Shown here: in pieces, positions 1-10,529 of the stretch
Position numbering within the stretch: position 1 is the stretch's first letter
Layout: every line of letters begins with the position of its first letter
Origin: Oscillospiraceae bacterium
GTDB lineage: Bacteria; Bacillota; Clostridia; Oscillospirales; UBA929
NCBI GenBank assembly: GCA_031265355.1
Contig: JAISCT010000009.1
Location: forward strand, 1 to 38,425
Length of the DNA stretch: 38,425 nt
Direction: 5' to 3'
Notes under the pieces: generated by a model
Seen by the model: only the letters and a program-made list of their open reading frames with translations
What the model was told of the DNA's origin: nothing
Database searches by the model: none
Program-made: the position numbers and the translations under genes

Positions 1-171
1 CCCCCAACCATCTTGCGCTCGGGCGGCCGGCGCTGCGCGCGTCCTGCCCAAACGTTATCCACACCTTCCCGGGGGTGGGGGACCCCCCGCGGGTGGCGCG
101 GGCGGACCCCCTCCACAAAATTCATCTCATACCTTACGAGGCCCCGCAGGGCCGAGATCCAACTCCCATAC

Positions 172-1560
<1,389 letters not shown>

Positions 1561-1578
1561 TCAGCGAACCGGTATCTG

Positions 1579-3099
1579 TTATCTGACGATCAGACTCCGT
1601 CCGGTCATCTCCGCCGGCTGCGGCAGCCCCATCAGATCCAGCATCGTGGGCGTCAAATCGCACAGCCGCCCGCCCTCACACAGCGCCGCGACCCCACCGC
1701 CGCAGACGATGAGCGGCACCGGGTTCGTCGTGTGCGCGGTGAAAGGAGAGCGGCCGTCTGCTTCCAACATCCGCTCGGCGTTGCCATGGTCTGCGGTGAT
1801 CAAAATCACGCCGTCCACGGCCGCCACAGCCTCTGCGACACGGCCGATGCAGGCGTCCACGGCCTCTACGGCCTGCCGGGCGGCGCCAAAGACGCCGGTG
1901 TGCCCGACCATATCGCAGTTGGCGAAGTTTAAGATGACCACGTCGTATGTTCCGCTGCAGATACGAGATACCACTTCGTCGGTGACGGGATAGGCGCTCA
2001 TCTCGGGCTGTAAATCGTAGGTGGCCACCTTCGGGGAGGGGACGAGGACACGGTCCTCGCCGGCATAGACGGTCTCCACGCCGCCGTTAAAAAAGAAGGT
2101 GACATGGGCGTATTTTTCTGTCTCGGCGATGCGAAGTTGGGTGAGTCCTCTGCGACTGAGGTATTCGCCGAATGTGTTTATCAGCGGATCGGGCCCGAAG
2201 GCGATGCGGACATTCGGCATTTTGGCGTCGTACTGGGTCGTGCAGACATAAAACAGCGGGAAAAAGGACCGCCGGGCAAACCCGGAGAAGTCCGGGTCCA
2301 CCAGCGTGCGCGTGATCTCTCTTGCGCGGTCCGGGCGGAAGTTTGTGAAGATCACGGCGTCGTTCGGGGCCAGCACGGCGCCTTGCAGGCAGATGACCGG
2401 CTCCATGAACTCGTCCGTGACGCCTTTTTCATAGGAACGGGCCACCGCACCGACGGGATCCCCGTCCAGGGGCGCTTCCCCGTATACGATGGCGGCGTAG
2501 GCGCGCTCCACACGTTCCCAGCGGTTGTCGCGGTCCATCGCGTAGTAGCGGCCCATCACGGTGGCGATGTGCGCGCCGGTTTCCCGGCAGTGCTGTTCCG
2601 CCTCCTCGACAAAACGCAGCCCCGAATCAGGCGCCACGTCGCGCCCGTCCAGGAAACAATGCAAATAGACCTTCGAGAGGCCGCGCCGGCGCGCCAGCTC
2701 CAAAAAGGCCCAGGTGTGCGTGTTGTGACTGTGCACCCCGCCGTTCGACAGAAGGCCCATGAGGTGCAGCGCCGTGCCGTGTGCCAGGCAATGGTCGACG
2801 GCGGCGATGAAGGCCGGGTTTTCAAAGAAACTCCCGTCCTCGATGCTTTTCGAGATGCGGGGCAGGTCCTGGTAGACCACTCGGCCGGCGCCGATGTTTG
2901 TATGGCCCACCTCGGAATTGCCCATCTGCCCGTCCGGCAGACCGACGTTCAGGCCGGAGGCTTGAATCTGTGTATGCGGGCAGGTGGCGAAAAGTTTGTC
3001 CAAATGCGGGGTGTTGGCCGCGGTGATGGCGTTACCGGCCGAGGCCGGCGCGAGGCCAAAGCCGTCCATGATGACAAGTGCGATTGTTTTTTTCAACAT
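1579..3099 (-). CDS. gpmI: 2,3-bisphosphoglycerate-independent phosphoglycerate mutase
   Basis: Interconverts 3- and 2-phosphoglycerate through a phosphoserine intermediate, using two Mn2+ ions (alkaline phosphatase superfamily). The 506-residue length is typical. Visible motifs are the N-terminal metal-binding MDGFG, the phospho-acceptor Ser62 in GQMGNSEVGHTNIGAGR, the substrate-binding HCFLDGRD, GRYYAMDRD and NFRPDRAREI, and the C-terminal metal site ITADHGNAERM. The start ATG at 3099 is preceded by GAGGTAAC. It lies 33 bp after tpiA and 99 bp before eno, the usual order of clostridial glycolytic operons. Mn2+ dependence is known for the family, where it links activity to pH during sporulation; that link is not shown here. 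Confidence 0.98.
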   Translation of the reverse strand: MLKKTIALVIMDGFGLAPASAGNAITAANTPHLDKLFATCPHTQIQASGLNVGLPDGQMGNSEVGHTNIGAGRVVYQDLPRISKSIEDGSFFENPAFIAAVDHCLAHGTALHLMGLLSNGGVHSHNTHTWAFLELARRRGLSKVYLHCFLDGRDVAPDSGLRFVEEAEQHCRETGAHIATVMGRYYAMDRDNRWERVERAYAAIVYGEAPLDGDPVGAVARSYEKGVTDEFMEPVICLQGAVLAPNDAVIFTNFRPDRAREITRTLVDPDFSGFARRSFFPLFYVCTTQYDAKMPNVRIAFGPDPLINTFGEYLSRRGLTQLRIAETEKYAHVTFFFNGGVETVYAGEDRVLVPSPKVATYDLQPEMSAYPVTDEVVSRICSGTYDVVILNFANCDMVGHTGVFGAARQAVEAVDACIGRVAEAVAAVDGVILITADHGNAERMLEADGRSPFTAHTTNPVPLIVCGGGVAALCEGGRLCDLTPTMLDLMGLPQPAEMTGRSLIVR

Positions 3100-3132
3100 T
3101 GTTACCTCAAATCTCAGATGAGCGCCCGGCCG

Positions 3133-3903
3133 TCATTGATTGGCGGCTTGCACAATGGCGGCGAAGTCGGCGGCCTTCAGAGACGCGCCGCCAATCAGCC
3201 CGCCGTCCACGTCGAGCTGGGCCAGCAGGTCGTGAGCGTTGGAGGCGTTCATCGAACCGCCGTATTGGATCGTCACCGATCGGGCGGCCCGCGCGCCGTA
3301 CAGTTTGCGGATCGTGGTGCGAATGGACGCGCCCACCTCACCGGCCTGTTCGGCCGTGGCGGTGCGGCCCGTGCCGATGGCCCAGATGGGTTCGTAAGCA
3401 AAGACGATCTGACGCAACTTCTCCACAGGCACGCCGTTCAGCGCGGCCTTGACCTGTATATTGATGAGGTCCAGCGTGATGCCCTGGTCACGCTGTTCGA
3501 GACTCTCGCCCACGCACACGATGGGGCGCAGACCCGTCTTCAGTGCAAGCTGTACCTTTCGGCTCACGAGAGCGTCTGTTTCGTGGCAATACGCACGACG
3601 CTCCGAGTGGCCGATGATGACGTATTTGACGCCCAGGTCCTTGAGCATGGCGGCGGAGACATCGCCCGTGTAGGCGCCGGATTCCTTGTGATGCATGTTC
3701 TGGGCGCCGACCACGATGCGGGAGTCCTTCAGCGCGCGCAGGGTGATGGGGATATCGACGTAGGGCACACAGAGCACGACCTCGCACCACTTGGCCTTGG
3801 AGATAAGGGGCTTGAGCTCATCGATCAACTGACGCGCCTCGGAAGGTGTTTTGTTCATTTTCCAGTTTCCGGCAATTATAGTCTTGCGGTATCTTCTGTT
3901 CAT
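3133..3903 (-). CDS. tpiA: Triosephosphate isomerase
   Basis: Interconverts dihydroxyacetone phosphate and glyceraldehyde 3-phosphate in the cytoplasm. The 256-residue TIM-barrel protein carries the substrate lysine in AGNWKMNK, the electrophilic histidine in IIGHSERR, the catalytic glutamate with loop 6 in AYEPIWAIGTGRTAT, and the phosphate-binding IQYGGSMNASN and GGLIGGASL. The start at 3903 has an AGGAG SD 6-7 nt upstream. The gene follows pgk by 89 bp, a gap that holds a purine-rich 9-bp tandem repeat, and precedes gpmI by 33 bp. Confidence 0.98.
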   Translation of the reverse strand: MNRRYRKTIIAGNWKMNKTPSEARQLIDELKPLISKAKWCEVVLCVPYVDIPITLRALKDSRIVVGAQNMHHKESGAYTGDVSAAMLKDLGVKYVIIGHSERRAYCHETDALVSRKVQLALKTGLRPIVCVGESLEQRDQGITLDLINIQVKAALNGVPVEKLRQIVFAYEPIWAIGTGRTATAEQAGEVGASIRTTIRKLYGARAARSVTIQYGGSMNASNAHDLLAQLDVDGGLIGGASLKAADFAAIVQAANQ

Positions 3904-3930
3904 GGTCTTCTCCTTTCTGCTGTGTTCCTC

Positions 3931-3966
3931 TATTTCTCTTATTTCTCTTATTTCTCTTATTTTCTT
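3931..3966 (-). repeat. 9-bp tandem repeat between pgk and tpiA
   Basis: The plus strand reads TATTTCTCT three times in perfect tandem (3931-3957), followed by a degenerate fourth unit. In the transcribed minus strand this is AGAGAAATA repeated, lying 10-60 nt upstream of the tpiA SD. The rest of the 89-bp gap is also purine-rich on the transcribed strand. It could be an unstructured, translation-enhancing leader or a slippage-prone spacer; no function can be read from the sequence alone. Confidence 0.85.
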
Positions 3967-3992
3967 TCTATTCGTCTTTGTCTACCGTTTGT

Positions 3993-5183
3993 CTATTTGT
4001 CAAGCAAGCAAGCGATGCCCGGCAGCACGAGGCCCTCCAGGAACTCAAGGGAGGCGCCGCCACCGGTGGAGATGTGCGTCATCCGGTCGGCGTAGCCGAG
4101 TTGCACCACCGCCGCGGCGCTGTCGCCGCCGCCGATGATACTGATGGCTCCGCTGTCGGCGATGGCCTGTGCGACGGCGCGGGTACCCTCGGCAAAGGTG
4201 TCGAACTCAAATACACCCATCGGACCGTTCCAGACCACAGTACCGGCTCCGCGGATCGCGTCGCTGTAAATTCTGACAGTCTCCGGGCCAATGTCGAGAC
4301 CCATGTAGCCGGTCGGGATGGACATGGAGTTGTGGATGACGGGAATGGCGTCGGCGGCGAAGTGATCGGCACAGATGTTGTCGGTGGGCAGCAGAAAACG
4401 CACGCCCCTGTCGGCCGCCTTTTGGACCATCTCACGGGCGTAGTCCAGCTTGTCCGCCTCGATGCGGGAATCGCCGACCGACGCGCCCTGGGCCGTCAAA
4501 AACGTGTAAGCCATGGCGCCGCCGATGATCAGCGTATCCACCTTTTCGAGCAGGTTGCTGATGACGCCGATCTTGTCGGAGACCTTGGCGCCGCCCAACA
4601 CGGCCACAAACGGGCGTTTTGGATCCGAGAGCGCCGCGCCCATTACGCCTATTTCCTTGCCGATCAGATAACCGCATACGGAGGGCAAATAGTCGGCCAC
4701 GCCGGCCGTGGAGGCGTGGGCGCGGTGCGAGGTGCCAAAGGCGTCGTTGACATAGATCTCGGCCAGCGAGGCGAGCGCTTTTGCAAAGTCGGCGTCGTTC
4801 TTTTCCTCTTCCGCGTGGAAACGCACGTTTTCAAGCAGACAGACATCACCGTTCTGCAGCGCCGCCGCCTTGGCCTTCGCGTCCGGCCCAATGACGTCGC
4901 CGGCCATGGCGACGGGTTTTTCGAGCAGAACACTCAGGCGCGCGGCCACCGGTCGGAGCGAATACTTTGGGTTGACGCTTCCCTTGGGCCGCCCCAGGTG
5001 GGAACAGAGAATAACGCGCGCGCCGTGATCGATCAAATAGCGGATGGTGGGCAGGGATTCCACAATGCGCTTGTCATTGGTAATGGCGCCGGTGTCATCC
5101 TGCGGCACATTGAAATCGCATCGGACCAGGACACGCTTCCCGGACACGTCGATGTCCTCAATGGTCTTCTTTTGATAGGTCAT
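3993..5183 (-). CDS. pgk: Phosphoglycerate kinase
   Basis: Catalyses the first ATP-generating step of glycolysis, 1,3-bisphosphoglycerate + ADP to 3-phosphoglycerate + ATP. The 396-residue length is typical. N-terminal substrate motifs are [13 protein letters not shown] and [11 protein letters not shown], then the central [12 protein letters not shown], and the C-terminal nucleotide-binding [10 protein letters not shown] and [11 protein letters not shown]. The frame is open further upstream, but ATG 5183 is chosen because GGGAGGC stands 7-8 nt before it and a sigma-A promoter ends about 35 bp upstream, inside the longer frame. It is the first gene of the four-gene operon. The gap (GAPDH) gene that often precedes pgk is absent here; trmL occupies that place. 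Confidence 0.98.
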   Translation of the reverse strand: MTYQKKTIEDIDVSGKRVLVRCDFNVPQDDTGAITNDKRIVESLPTIRYLIDHGARVILCSHLGRPKGSVNPKYSLRPVAARLSVLLEKPVAMAGDVIGPDAKAKAAALQNGDVCLLENVRFHAEEEKNDADFAKALASLAEIYVNDAFGTSHRAHASTAGVADYLPSVCGYLIGKEIGVMGAALSDPKRPFVAVLGGAKVSDKIGVISNLLEKVDTLIIGGAMAYTFLTAQGASVGDSRIEADKLDYAREMVQKAADRGVRFLLPTDNICADHFAADAIPVIHNSMSIPTGYMGLDIGPETVRIYSDAIRGAGTVVWNGPMGVFEFDTFAEGTRAVAQAIADSGAISIIGGGDSAAAVVQLGYADRMTHISTGGGASLEFLEGLVLPGIACLLDK

Positions 5184-5217
5184 AAAACCAGCCTCCCAAA
5201 AAAAATCCTCGAATGAC

Positions 5218-5246
5218 ATTATAATGCTATCTGTATGAAAATGCAA
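5218..5246 (-). promoter_or_regulatory. Sigma-A promoter of the pgk-tpiA-gpmI-eno operon
   Basis: On the minus strand TTGCAT (5246-5241) and a perfect TATAAT (5223-5218) are separated by exactly 17 bp. The predicted transcript starts near 5211, giving a 5' UTR of about 28 nt before the pgk ATG. No operator-like palindrome was noticed apart from the -10 region itself. Confidence 0.8.
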
Positions 5247-5429
5247 GAGAAATCCATAATTTCGCCTTGAAAATATCGCAAATGGGTTCAAATCGATTGA
5301 CTTTTTTCAAACAAACTGGAGACACATACAACACAATCGTGACCGCCGCGCTCTTTGTGGGACAAATGGTACAAAATACAACAAAAGGATCGGGATTTGG
5401 TCAATGAGCGGGCCAAGATGGTTGAGATA

Positions 5430-5894
5430 TCAGGGCGCCAGGCCGGCAAAATCGCGTTGCCGCATGGCCTCAAAAACAACCACCGCCACACTGTTCGACA
5501 GGTTGAGGCTGCGCGCCTCGGCGCGGATGGGAATGCGCAGACAACGGTCAGGGTGCGCCGCCAGCAGAGGTCCCGGCAGCCCGGCCGTTTCCCGTCCGAA
5601 GAGCAGGCAGGCGTCCTCCCGCAGGTCGGCCTGCGTGTACGGACGCGCGCCTTTGGTGGAGACAAGCCAAAAGGGTTTGCCACCCCACACGGCCCAAAAG
5701 GCACCGAAGCTTTCGTGTACGGTGAGCTCCAAAAGCGGCCAGTAGTCCAGCCCGGCGCGTTTTAGGTAGCGGTCTTCTAGCGAGAACCCCAGCGGTTTCA
5801 CGAGGTGCAGCGCGCAGCCCGTGGCCGCGCAGGTGCGGGCGATGTTGCCGGTGTTTTGGGGGATCTCCGGCTCGACCAGTACGACGTGCAGCAT
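5430..5894 (-). CDS. trmL: tRNA (cytidine(34)-2'-O)-methyltransferase, SPOUT family
   Basis: Methylates the 2'-OH of the wobble nucleotide of certain leucine tRNAs using S-adenosylmethionine. The 154-residue protein is the minimal single-domain SPOUT form. Family motifs are VLVEPEIPQNTGNIARTCA at the N-terminus, FGRETAGLP in the middle, and the knotted C-terminal segment IPIRAEARSLNLSNSVAVV. The start at 5894 (MLHVVLVEPE) is chosen over longer open frame because GAGGAG lies 6-8 nt upstream and the family begins here. It has its own promoter, divergent from gdhA. The stop is 247 bp before the pgk start, so pgk is separately transcribed. Confidence 0.93.
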   Translation of the reverse strand: MLHVVLVEPEIPQNTGNIARTCAATGCALHLVKPLGFSLEDRYLKRAGLDYWPLLELTVHESFGAFWAVWGGKPFWLVSTKGARPYTQADLREDACLLFGRETAGLPGPLLAAHPDRCLRIPIRAEARSLNLSNSVAVVVFEAMRQRDFAGLAP

Positions 5895-5933
5895 GGCGTC
5901 TCCTCTCCGGGCCGGCGCGGCGGTCCGGATGAT

Positions 5934-5962
5934 ACTATACGCCACCGACCGGAGAAATTCAA
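5934..5962 (-). promoter_or_regulatory. Sigma-A promoter of trmL
   Basis: Minus strand TTGAAT (5962-5957), 17-bp spacer, TATAGT (5939-5934), about 40 bp before the trmL start codon. It lies back-to-back with the gdhA promoter at 6025-6054. Confidence 0.6.
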
Positions 5963-6024
5963 TCATATCCGGCAAAAACTTTGTAAATTTTCTAAAAATC
6001 GAGGGGAAATACCGTCTATGGGAA

Positions 6025-6054
6025 TTGACAGAAAGCCACTGCGTGCAGTATAAT
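6025..6054 (+). promoter_or_regulatory. Sigma-A promoter of gdhA
   Basis: Consensus TTGACA (6025-6030), 18-bp spacer, consensus TATAAT (6049-6054). The predicted start near 6061 leaves an approximately 110-nt leader before gdhA. An A/T-rich block containing TTTGTAAATTTT (about 5983-5994) sits about 30 bp upstream of the -35 box and could act as an UP-like element. Confidence 0.8.
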
Positions 6055-6164
6055 TGTCCCGGCGCGGACAAGGGCGTCCGCCGGGGGATTCGTCATCTTC
6101 CCGGATGTGACGCCCGGTTCTCCGAGACACAGGGAGACGGGCGCACATTAAAACAGAGGAGTGA

Positions 6165-7502
<1,338 letters not shown>

Positions 7503-7617
7503 ACAAGCCGCCTGGGCGCAGACGGCGCCGCAGCCAATGGAGATAGATAGGCCTGTGACAAGTTTGCATTTCTTCGAGAGCCCCTCATGAAAACGGATTT
7601 CTGGGGAGAGAAAAGAG

Positions 7618-7657
7618 ACGAGCGCGCCTTCGGACGAATGAAGGCGCGCTCGTTTTT
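7618..7657 (+). terminator. Intrinsic terminator downstream of gdhA
   Basis: Perfect 14-bp stem (7618-7631 with 7640-7653), GC-rich core, 8-nt loop, followed directly by a T-run. It lies 116 bp after the gdhA stop. Confidence 0.9.
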
Positions 7658-7811
7658 GCATGTCACGAGTCGAATGCTCCATCCGCCGCGTCCGAATATT
7701 GGGCTTATCTTTTTGTCGTGCCGGCGGCGGGAGTGGGTGGTATTTTAAGGGCGCCAAATGGCGGTGCGGTATTTTTTATGAAGATATGGAGAAATTTTTT
7801 CATTTATCCTA

Positions 7812-7840
7812 TTGACTTCTTCGGTGATCTATACTACCAT
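7812..7840 (+). promoter_or_regulatory. Candidate promoter of the small coiled-coil gene
   Basis: TTGACT (7812-7817), 17-bp spacer, TACCAT (7835-7840). A better-looking TATACT at 7830-7835 has only 12 bp to this -35, so the exact -10 is uncertain. The A/T-rich setting supports a promoter in this area. Confidence 0.35.
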
Positions 7841-7876
7841 AGGAAATATAAGTGAGTTCGAAAGGTGGTGAGTGAT

Positions 7877-8080
7877 TTGGCACGTTGGTCCGTTGATGAG
7901 CAAATTGAAAAGGTCGAGGAAAAGATCAAAGAGTTGCAGACCAAGAGAAAAGATCTGCTGGCCCGTCGGGAAGAGATCAGTAAAGACAAAGAAAAAAAGC
8001 AACTCAGTGAGCTGTATGCGGCTCTCAAAGCGAAGGGGATCGAGCCGAGTCAGTACGCGGACGTTATCGCGCAACTCTAA
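7877..8080 (+). CDS. Small coiled-coil protein of unknown function
   Basis: The product is about 67 residues, highly charged, with heptad-like K/E/L spacing from residue 6 to about 45 (EQIEKVEEKIKELQTKRKDL), then a short helix ending in GIEPSQYADVIAQL. A TTG start at 7877 is preferred because AAGGTGGTGA, one mismatch from an ideal SD, ends 5 nt before it; the upstream in-frame GTG codons overlap that SD. No signal peptide or membrane segment is seen. The layout resembles small DUF4315-like coiled-coil proteins, but I cannot assign it. Its own terminator follows within 20 bp, so it is a single-gene unit convergent with ftsH. Confidence 0.65.
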   Translation: MARWSVDEQIEKVEEKIKELQTKRKDLLARREEISKDKEKKQLSELYAALKAKGIEPSQYADVIAQL

Positions 8081-8100
8081 TGTCGATGCGTCCTTGGAGG

Positions 8101-8159
8101 ACGAAACCGTAAAAGCCTCCGGAATGTTCAATTCCGGAGGCTTTTACGGTTTCGTTTTG
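8101..8159 (+). terminator. Perfect 25-bp inverted repeat, terminator of the small gene
   Basis: Arms 8101-8125 and 8131-8155 are perfectly complementary over 25 bp, with a 5-nt loop, and are followed by TTTGT on the plus strand. It lies 20 bp after the small coiled-coil gene and between it and the convergent ftsH. The stem is much longer than a normal intrinsic terminator. The minus strand shows no U-tract, so termination should be mainly plus-strand. Confidence 0.8.
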
Positions 8160-8278
8160 TCAGGCCCCACCGGGTCCGCAGCATAGGGTGTCTTTCTGCT
8201 TTTGCGCCGCTCGTTGGGTACGGCTCACAGAAGCGAACGGCGAAAAGATGATGGCTCACTTCAAAAAGGAAATAATTG

Positions 8279-10138
8279 TTAATTATCGGCTGCCAACTGT
8301 TTTGTCACGTACTGGTCGCAGAGAGCGGCGAATTCTTCGCTGTCGAGACTCTCTTTTTCGAGAAGAACGGCGGTGATGGCGTCCAGGCCGTCGCGGTGGG
8401 TGCGGAGGATCTCCCTGGCCTGCTCGTGGCACGCGCGGATCAGGCGGCCCACCTCCTCGTCTACGCGAGCCGCGGTGGTCTCCGAGTGATTGCGCAGGGG
8501 GGTAGTGCCGAGGTAGGGGTTTGTGACGCTTTCGAGGGCCACCATATCGAAGGTGTCGCTCATGCCGTATTGGGTGACCATGGCCCGTGCGAGCTGTGTA
8601 GCCCGCTCGATGTCGTTGGCGGCGCCGGTGGTGATCGACTGAAAGACGATCTCCTCCGCCGAGCGTCCGGCGAGCAATGTGGTGATCTGGGCCAGCGCCT
8701 CCTCTTTGGAGTGGAGGGATTTGTCCTCCTCCGGCACCTGCATGGTGTAACCGAGGGAACCCATGGTGCGCGGGACGATGGTCACCTTGTGAACCTTTTC
8801 GGCGTGGGGCAGGCAGGCGGACACCAGCGCGTGGCCGGTCTCATGGTAGGCGACGATGCGCTTTTCGTGCGGGGAGAGGACTTTGCCTTTTTTCTCCTGA
8901 CCGGCCAGCGTAGTCTCGACAGCCTCCGCCAGGTCGGGTTGTTCCACCACGCGGCGTCCGGCGCGCACGGCGAGCAGAGCGGCCTCATTGATGATATTGG
9001 CGAGGTCGGCGCCCACGGCGCCCGGCGTGGCGCGGGCGATGGCGGAGAGGTCCACCTGGGCGCTCATGCGCACATCGCGGGCATGTACTTTGAGAACAGC
9101 TTCCCGTCCGGCGAGGTCTGGCCGCTCCACAGGGATCCGGCGGTCAAACCGGCCGGGCCGGAGCAAGGCCTTGTCCAGCACATCCGGGCGGTTGGTGGCG
9201 GCCAGGATGACGACGCCTTTGGAGGGATCGAAGCCGTCCATCTCGGAGAGGAGCTGGTTTAGCGTCTGTTCGCGCTCGTCGTTGCCGCCGACGCCGTAAG
9301 CGCCCTCGCGGGACTTGCCGATGGCGTCGATCTCATCGATGAAAACGATGCATGGGGCTTTCTCTTCGGCCTGTTTGAAGAGATCCCGTACGCGCGAGGC
9401 GCCCATGCCGACGAAGAGCTCGACGAAGTCCGAGCCGGAGAGGGAGAAAAAGGGCACCTTGGCCTCGCCCGCCACGGCGCGAGCGAGCAGTGTCTTACCG
9501 GTGCCCGGCGGCCCCACCAGCAGCGCGCCCTTGGGCAGCTTGGCGCCGATCTCAAGGTATTTATCTGGGTGATTTAAAAAATCGACGATCTCGGTGAGAG
9601 ACTCCTTGGCCTCGTCCTGTCCGGCAACATCTTGGAAAGTCTTTCCGGTTGTGGTTTCCGCGTAGATTTTGGAGGTATTTTTGCCGAAGCTCATGACGCC
9701 GCTGCCCATACGTTTGGCCATAGAACGGTTGAGCAGGTACCCAAAGAGGAAGAGAACGCCAAAGGGTAAGATCCAGCCGAGGAGGAAGCTCATGAGGGGG
9801 GAATTCTCTTTGGGAATGACGCTGGAGACGTCCGCACCGGCCTCCTCAAGCCGAGGCAGGAGATTGGGATCGTCGAGCCGGCCGGTGGTGAGGAACACAC
9901 CGTTCGGATCGTCTTTTTGGACGATGACGAGGCGGGTAGCCTCGAAGTTTACTTTGGAGACTTTGCCCTGTTCGAGGAGGGACAGAAATTCGGTGTACGT
10001 GATCTCTCTGACGGTGCGCTGCGCCATCATGGGCACGATGATCCCGTTGAACATGAAGATGAGGACGAGGGAAATGAGGATCGAAAAAAGCAAAGGCCGA
10101 CGCATGTTGTTCGGCGCGCCGGAGTCGTTTGTGTTCAT
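8279..10138 (-). CDS. ftsH: ATP-dependent zinc metalloprotease FtsH
   Basis: Membrane-anchored AAA+ protease that degrades misassembled membrane proteins and regulators. The 619-residue product has an N-terminal transmembrane helix (about residues 16-36, [20 protein letters not shown]), an extracytoplasmic domain, and a second membrane helix near residue 118-137 ([20 protein letters not shown]). These are followed by Walker A GPPGTGKT (209-216), Walker [10 protein letters not shown], the second region of homology [19 protein letters not shown], and the zinc-protease motif HETGH (432-436). The start at 10138 (MNTNDSG) follows a GGGAGGAA SD; 23 further open codons upstream lack one. It is divergent from the penicillin-binding protein gene. 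The usual tilS-hpt partners are not adjacent. Confidence 0.97.
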   Translation of the reverse strand: MNTNDSGAPNNMRRPLLFSILISLVLIFMFNGIIVPMMAQRTVREITYTEFLSLLEQGKVSKVNFEATRLVIVQKDDPNGVFLTTGRLDDPNLLPRLEEAGADVSSVIPKENSPLMSFLLGWILPFGVLFLFGYLLNRSMAKRMGSGVMSFGKNTSKIYAETTTGKTFQDVAGQDEAKESLTEIVDFLNHPDKYLEIGAKLPKGALLVGPPGTGKTLLARAVAGEAKVPFFSLSGSDFVELFVGMGASRVRDLFKQAEEKAPCIVFIDEIDAIGKSREGAYGVGGNDEREQTLNQLLSEMDGFDPSKGVVILAATNRPDVLDKALLRPGRFDRRIPVERPDLAGREAVLKVHARDVRMSAQVDLSAIARATPGAVGADLANIINEAALLAVRAGRRVVEQPDLAEAVETTLAGQEKKGKVLSPHEKRIVAYHETGHALVSACLPHAEKVHKVTIVPRTMGSLGYTMQVPEEDKSLHSKEEALAQITTLLAGRSAEEIVFQSITTGAANDIERATQLARAMVTQYGMSDTFDMVALESVTNPYLGTTPLRNHSETTAARVDEEVGRLIRACHEQAREILRTHRDGLDAITAVLLEKESLDSEEFAALCDQYVTKQLAADN

Positions 10139-10244
10139 GCGTGGGTTCCTCCCTATCGGTGCGGACACATGCCCGCCTATAATATAGCAGTATAACATCT
10201 TTATCATATCACATTTGCCGTCCTCTGGCCGTTTTTTTTCCTCG

Positions 10245-10277
10245 GATTTACAAAACGTTTACTTTTTAGGTACATGT
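10245..10277 (+). repeat. Imperfect direct repeat, copy 1 (ftsH side)
   Basis: Begins GATTTACAAAA, continues through ACTTTTT and ends CATGT. It matches copy 2 at 10448-10479 at about 26 of 32 positions, 203 bp apart. It lies about 110 bp upstream of the ftsH start codon. It may be a repeated protein-binding site shared by the two divergent envelope genes. Confidence 0.6.
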
Positions 10278-10447
10278 GAAGTAATTCTGGGGCGATTTTG
10301 GGCCGCAACGGCATGTACGGCGGGGGAGAGGCCGCCCGTCGCGGTCGGACAGACCGCCGGGCACAATTTGCCGCGTCGGGCGGACATATGCCTGCCCACG
10401 CCGCCTTTTCGCACGATTTTTCATAGAAATAGCGCCATCTGCGCCCA

Positions 10448-10479
10448 GATTTACAAAAACATCACTTTTTTGTGCATGT
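10448..10479 (+). repeat. Imperfect direct repeat, copy 2 (PBP side)
   Basis: Second copy of the GATTTACAAAA...ACTTTTT...CATGT element. It ends about 20 bp before the extended -10 box of the PBP promoter, so it covers the place where an activator or an alpha-CTD contact would be expected. Confidence 0.6.
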
Positions 10480-10497
10480 CCGGTCCATTGACAGTTG

Positions 10498-10506
10498 TGG
10501 TATAAT
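10498..10506 (+). promoter_or_regulatory. Extended -10 promoter of the PBP gene
   Basis: TGG followed directly by consensus TATAAT (10501-10506) fits the TGn extended -10 class. The TTGACA at about 10489 is only 6-7 bp from the -10 and cannot be its -35; nothing near consensus stands at the right distance. Predicted start is near 10513, about 17 nt before the ATG. Confidence 0.65.
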
Positions 10507-10529
10507 AGAAAAGCGAGAGAGGTGATCTC

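Larger units (their letters stand above)
7503..7876. other. Intergenic region between gdhA and a small coiled-coil gene
   Basis: No credible gene is seen here. The stretch holds the terminator at 7618-7657. From about 7780 it becomes A/T-rich and contains a weak promoter candidate for the small downstream gene. The 115 bp between the gdhA stop and the terminator contain no obvious second hairpin. Confidence 0.6.
10139..10529. other. Divergent intergenic region between ftsH and the PBP gene
   Basis: No credible gene is seen in these 391 bp. The two ends are A/T-rich and each carries one copy of an imperfect 32-bp direct repeat; the middle is G/C-rich. The PBP extended -10 promoter lies at 10498-10506. 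For ftsH the stretch 10180-10200 offers TATTAT/TATACT -10 candidates on the minus strand without a convincing -35 box. Confidence 0.7.

Noticed and set aside
55..63. TTATCCACA, a perfect DnaA-box sequence
   Set aside because: It is a single copy with no cluster, no A/T-rich unwinding region and no dnaA/dnaN nearby; chance is enough.
3978..5216. Open plus-strand frame opposite pgk
   Set aside because: Gly/Val/Asp-rich antisense shadow; pgk itself is unambiguous.
10489..10506. TTGACA followed by TATAAT before the PBP gene as a classic promoter
   Set aside because: The spacing is only 6 bp; the extended -10 reading fits instead.
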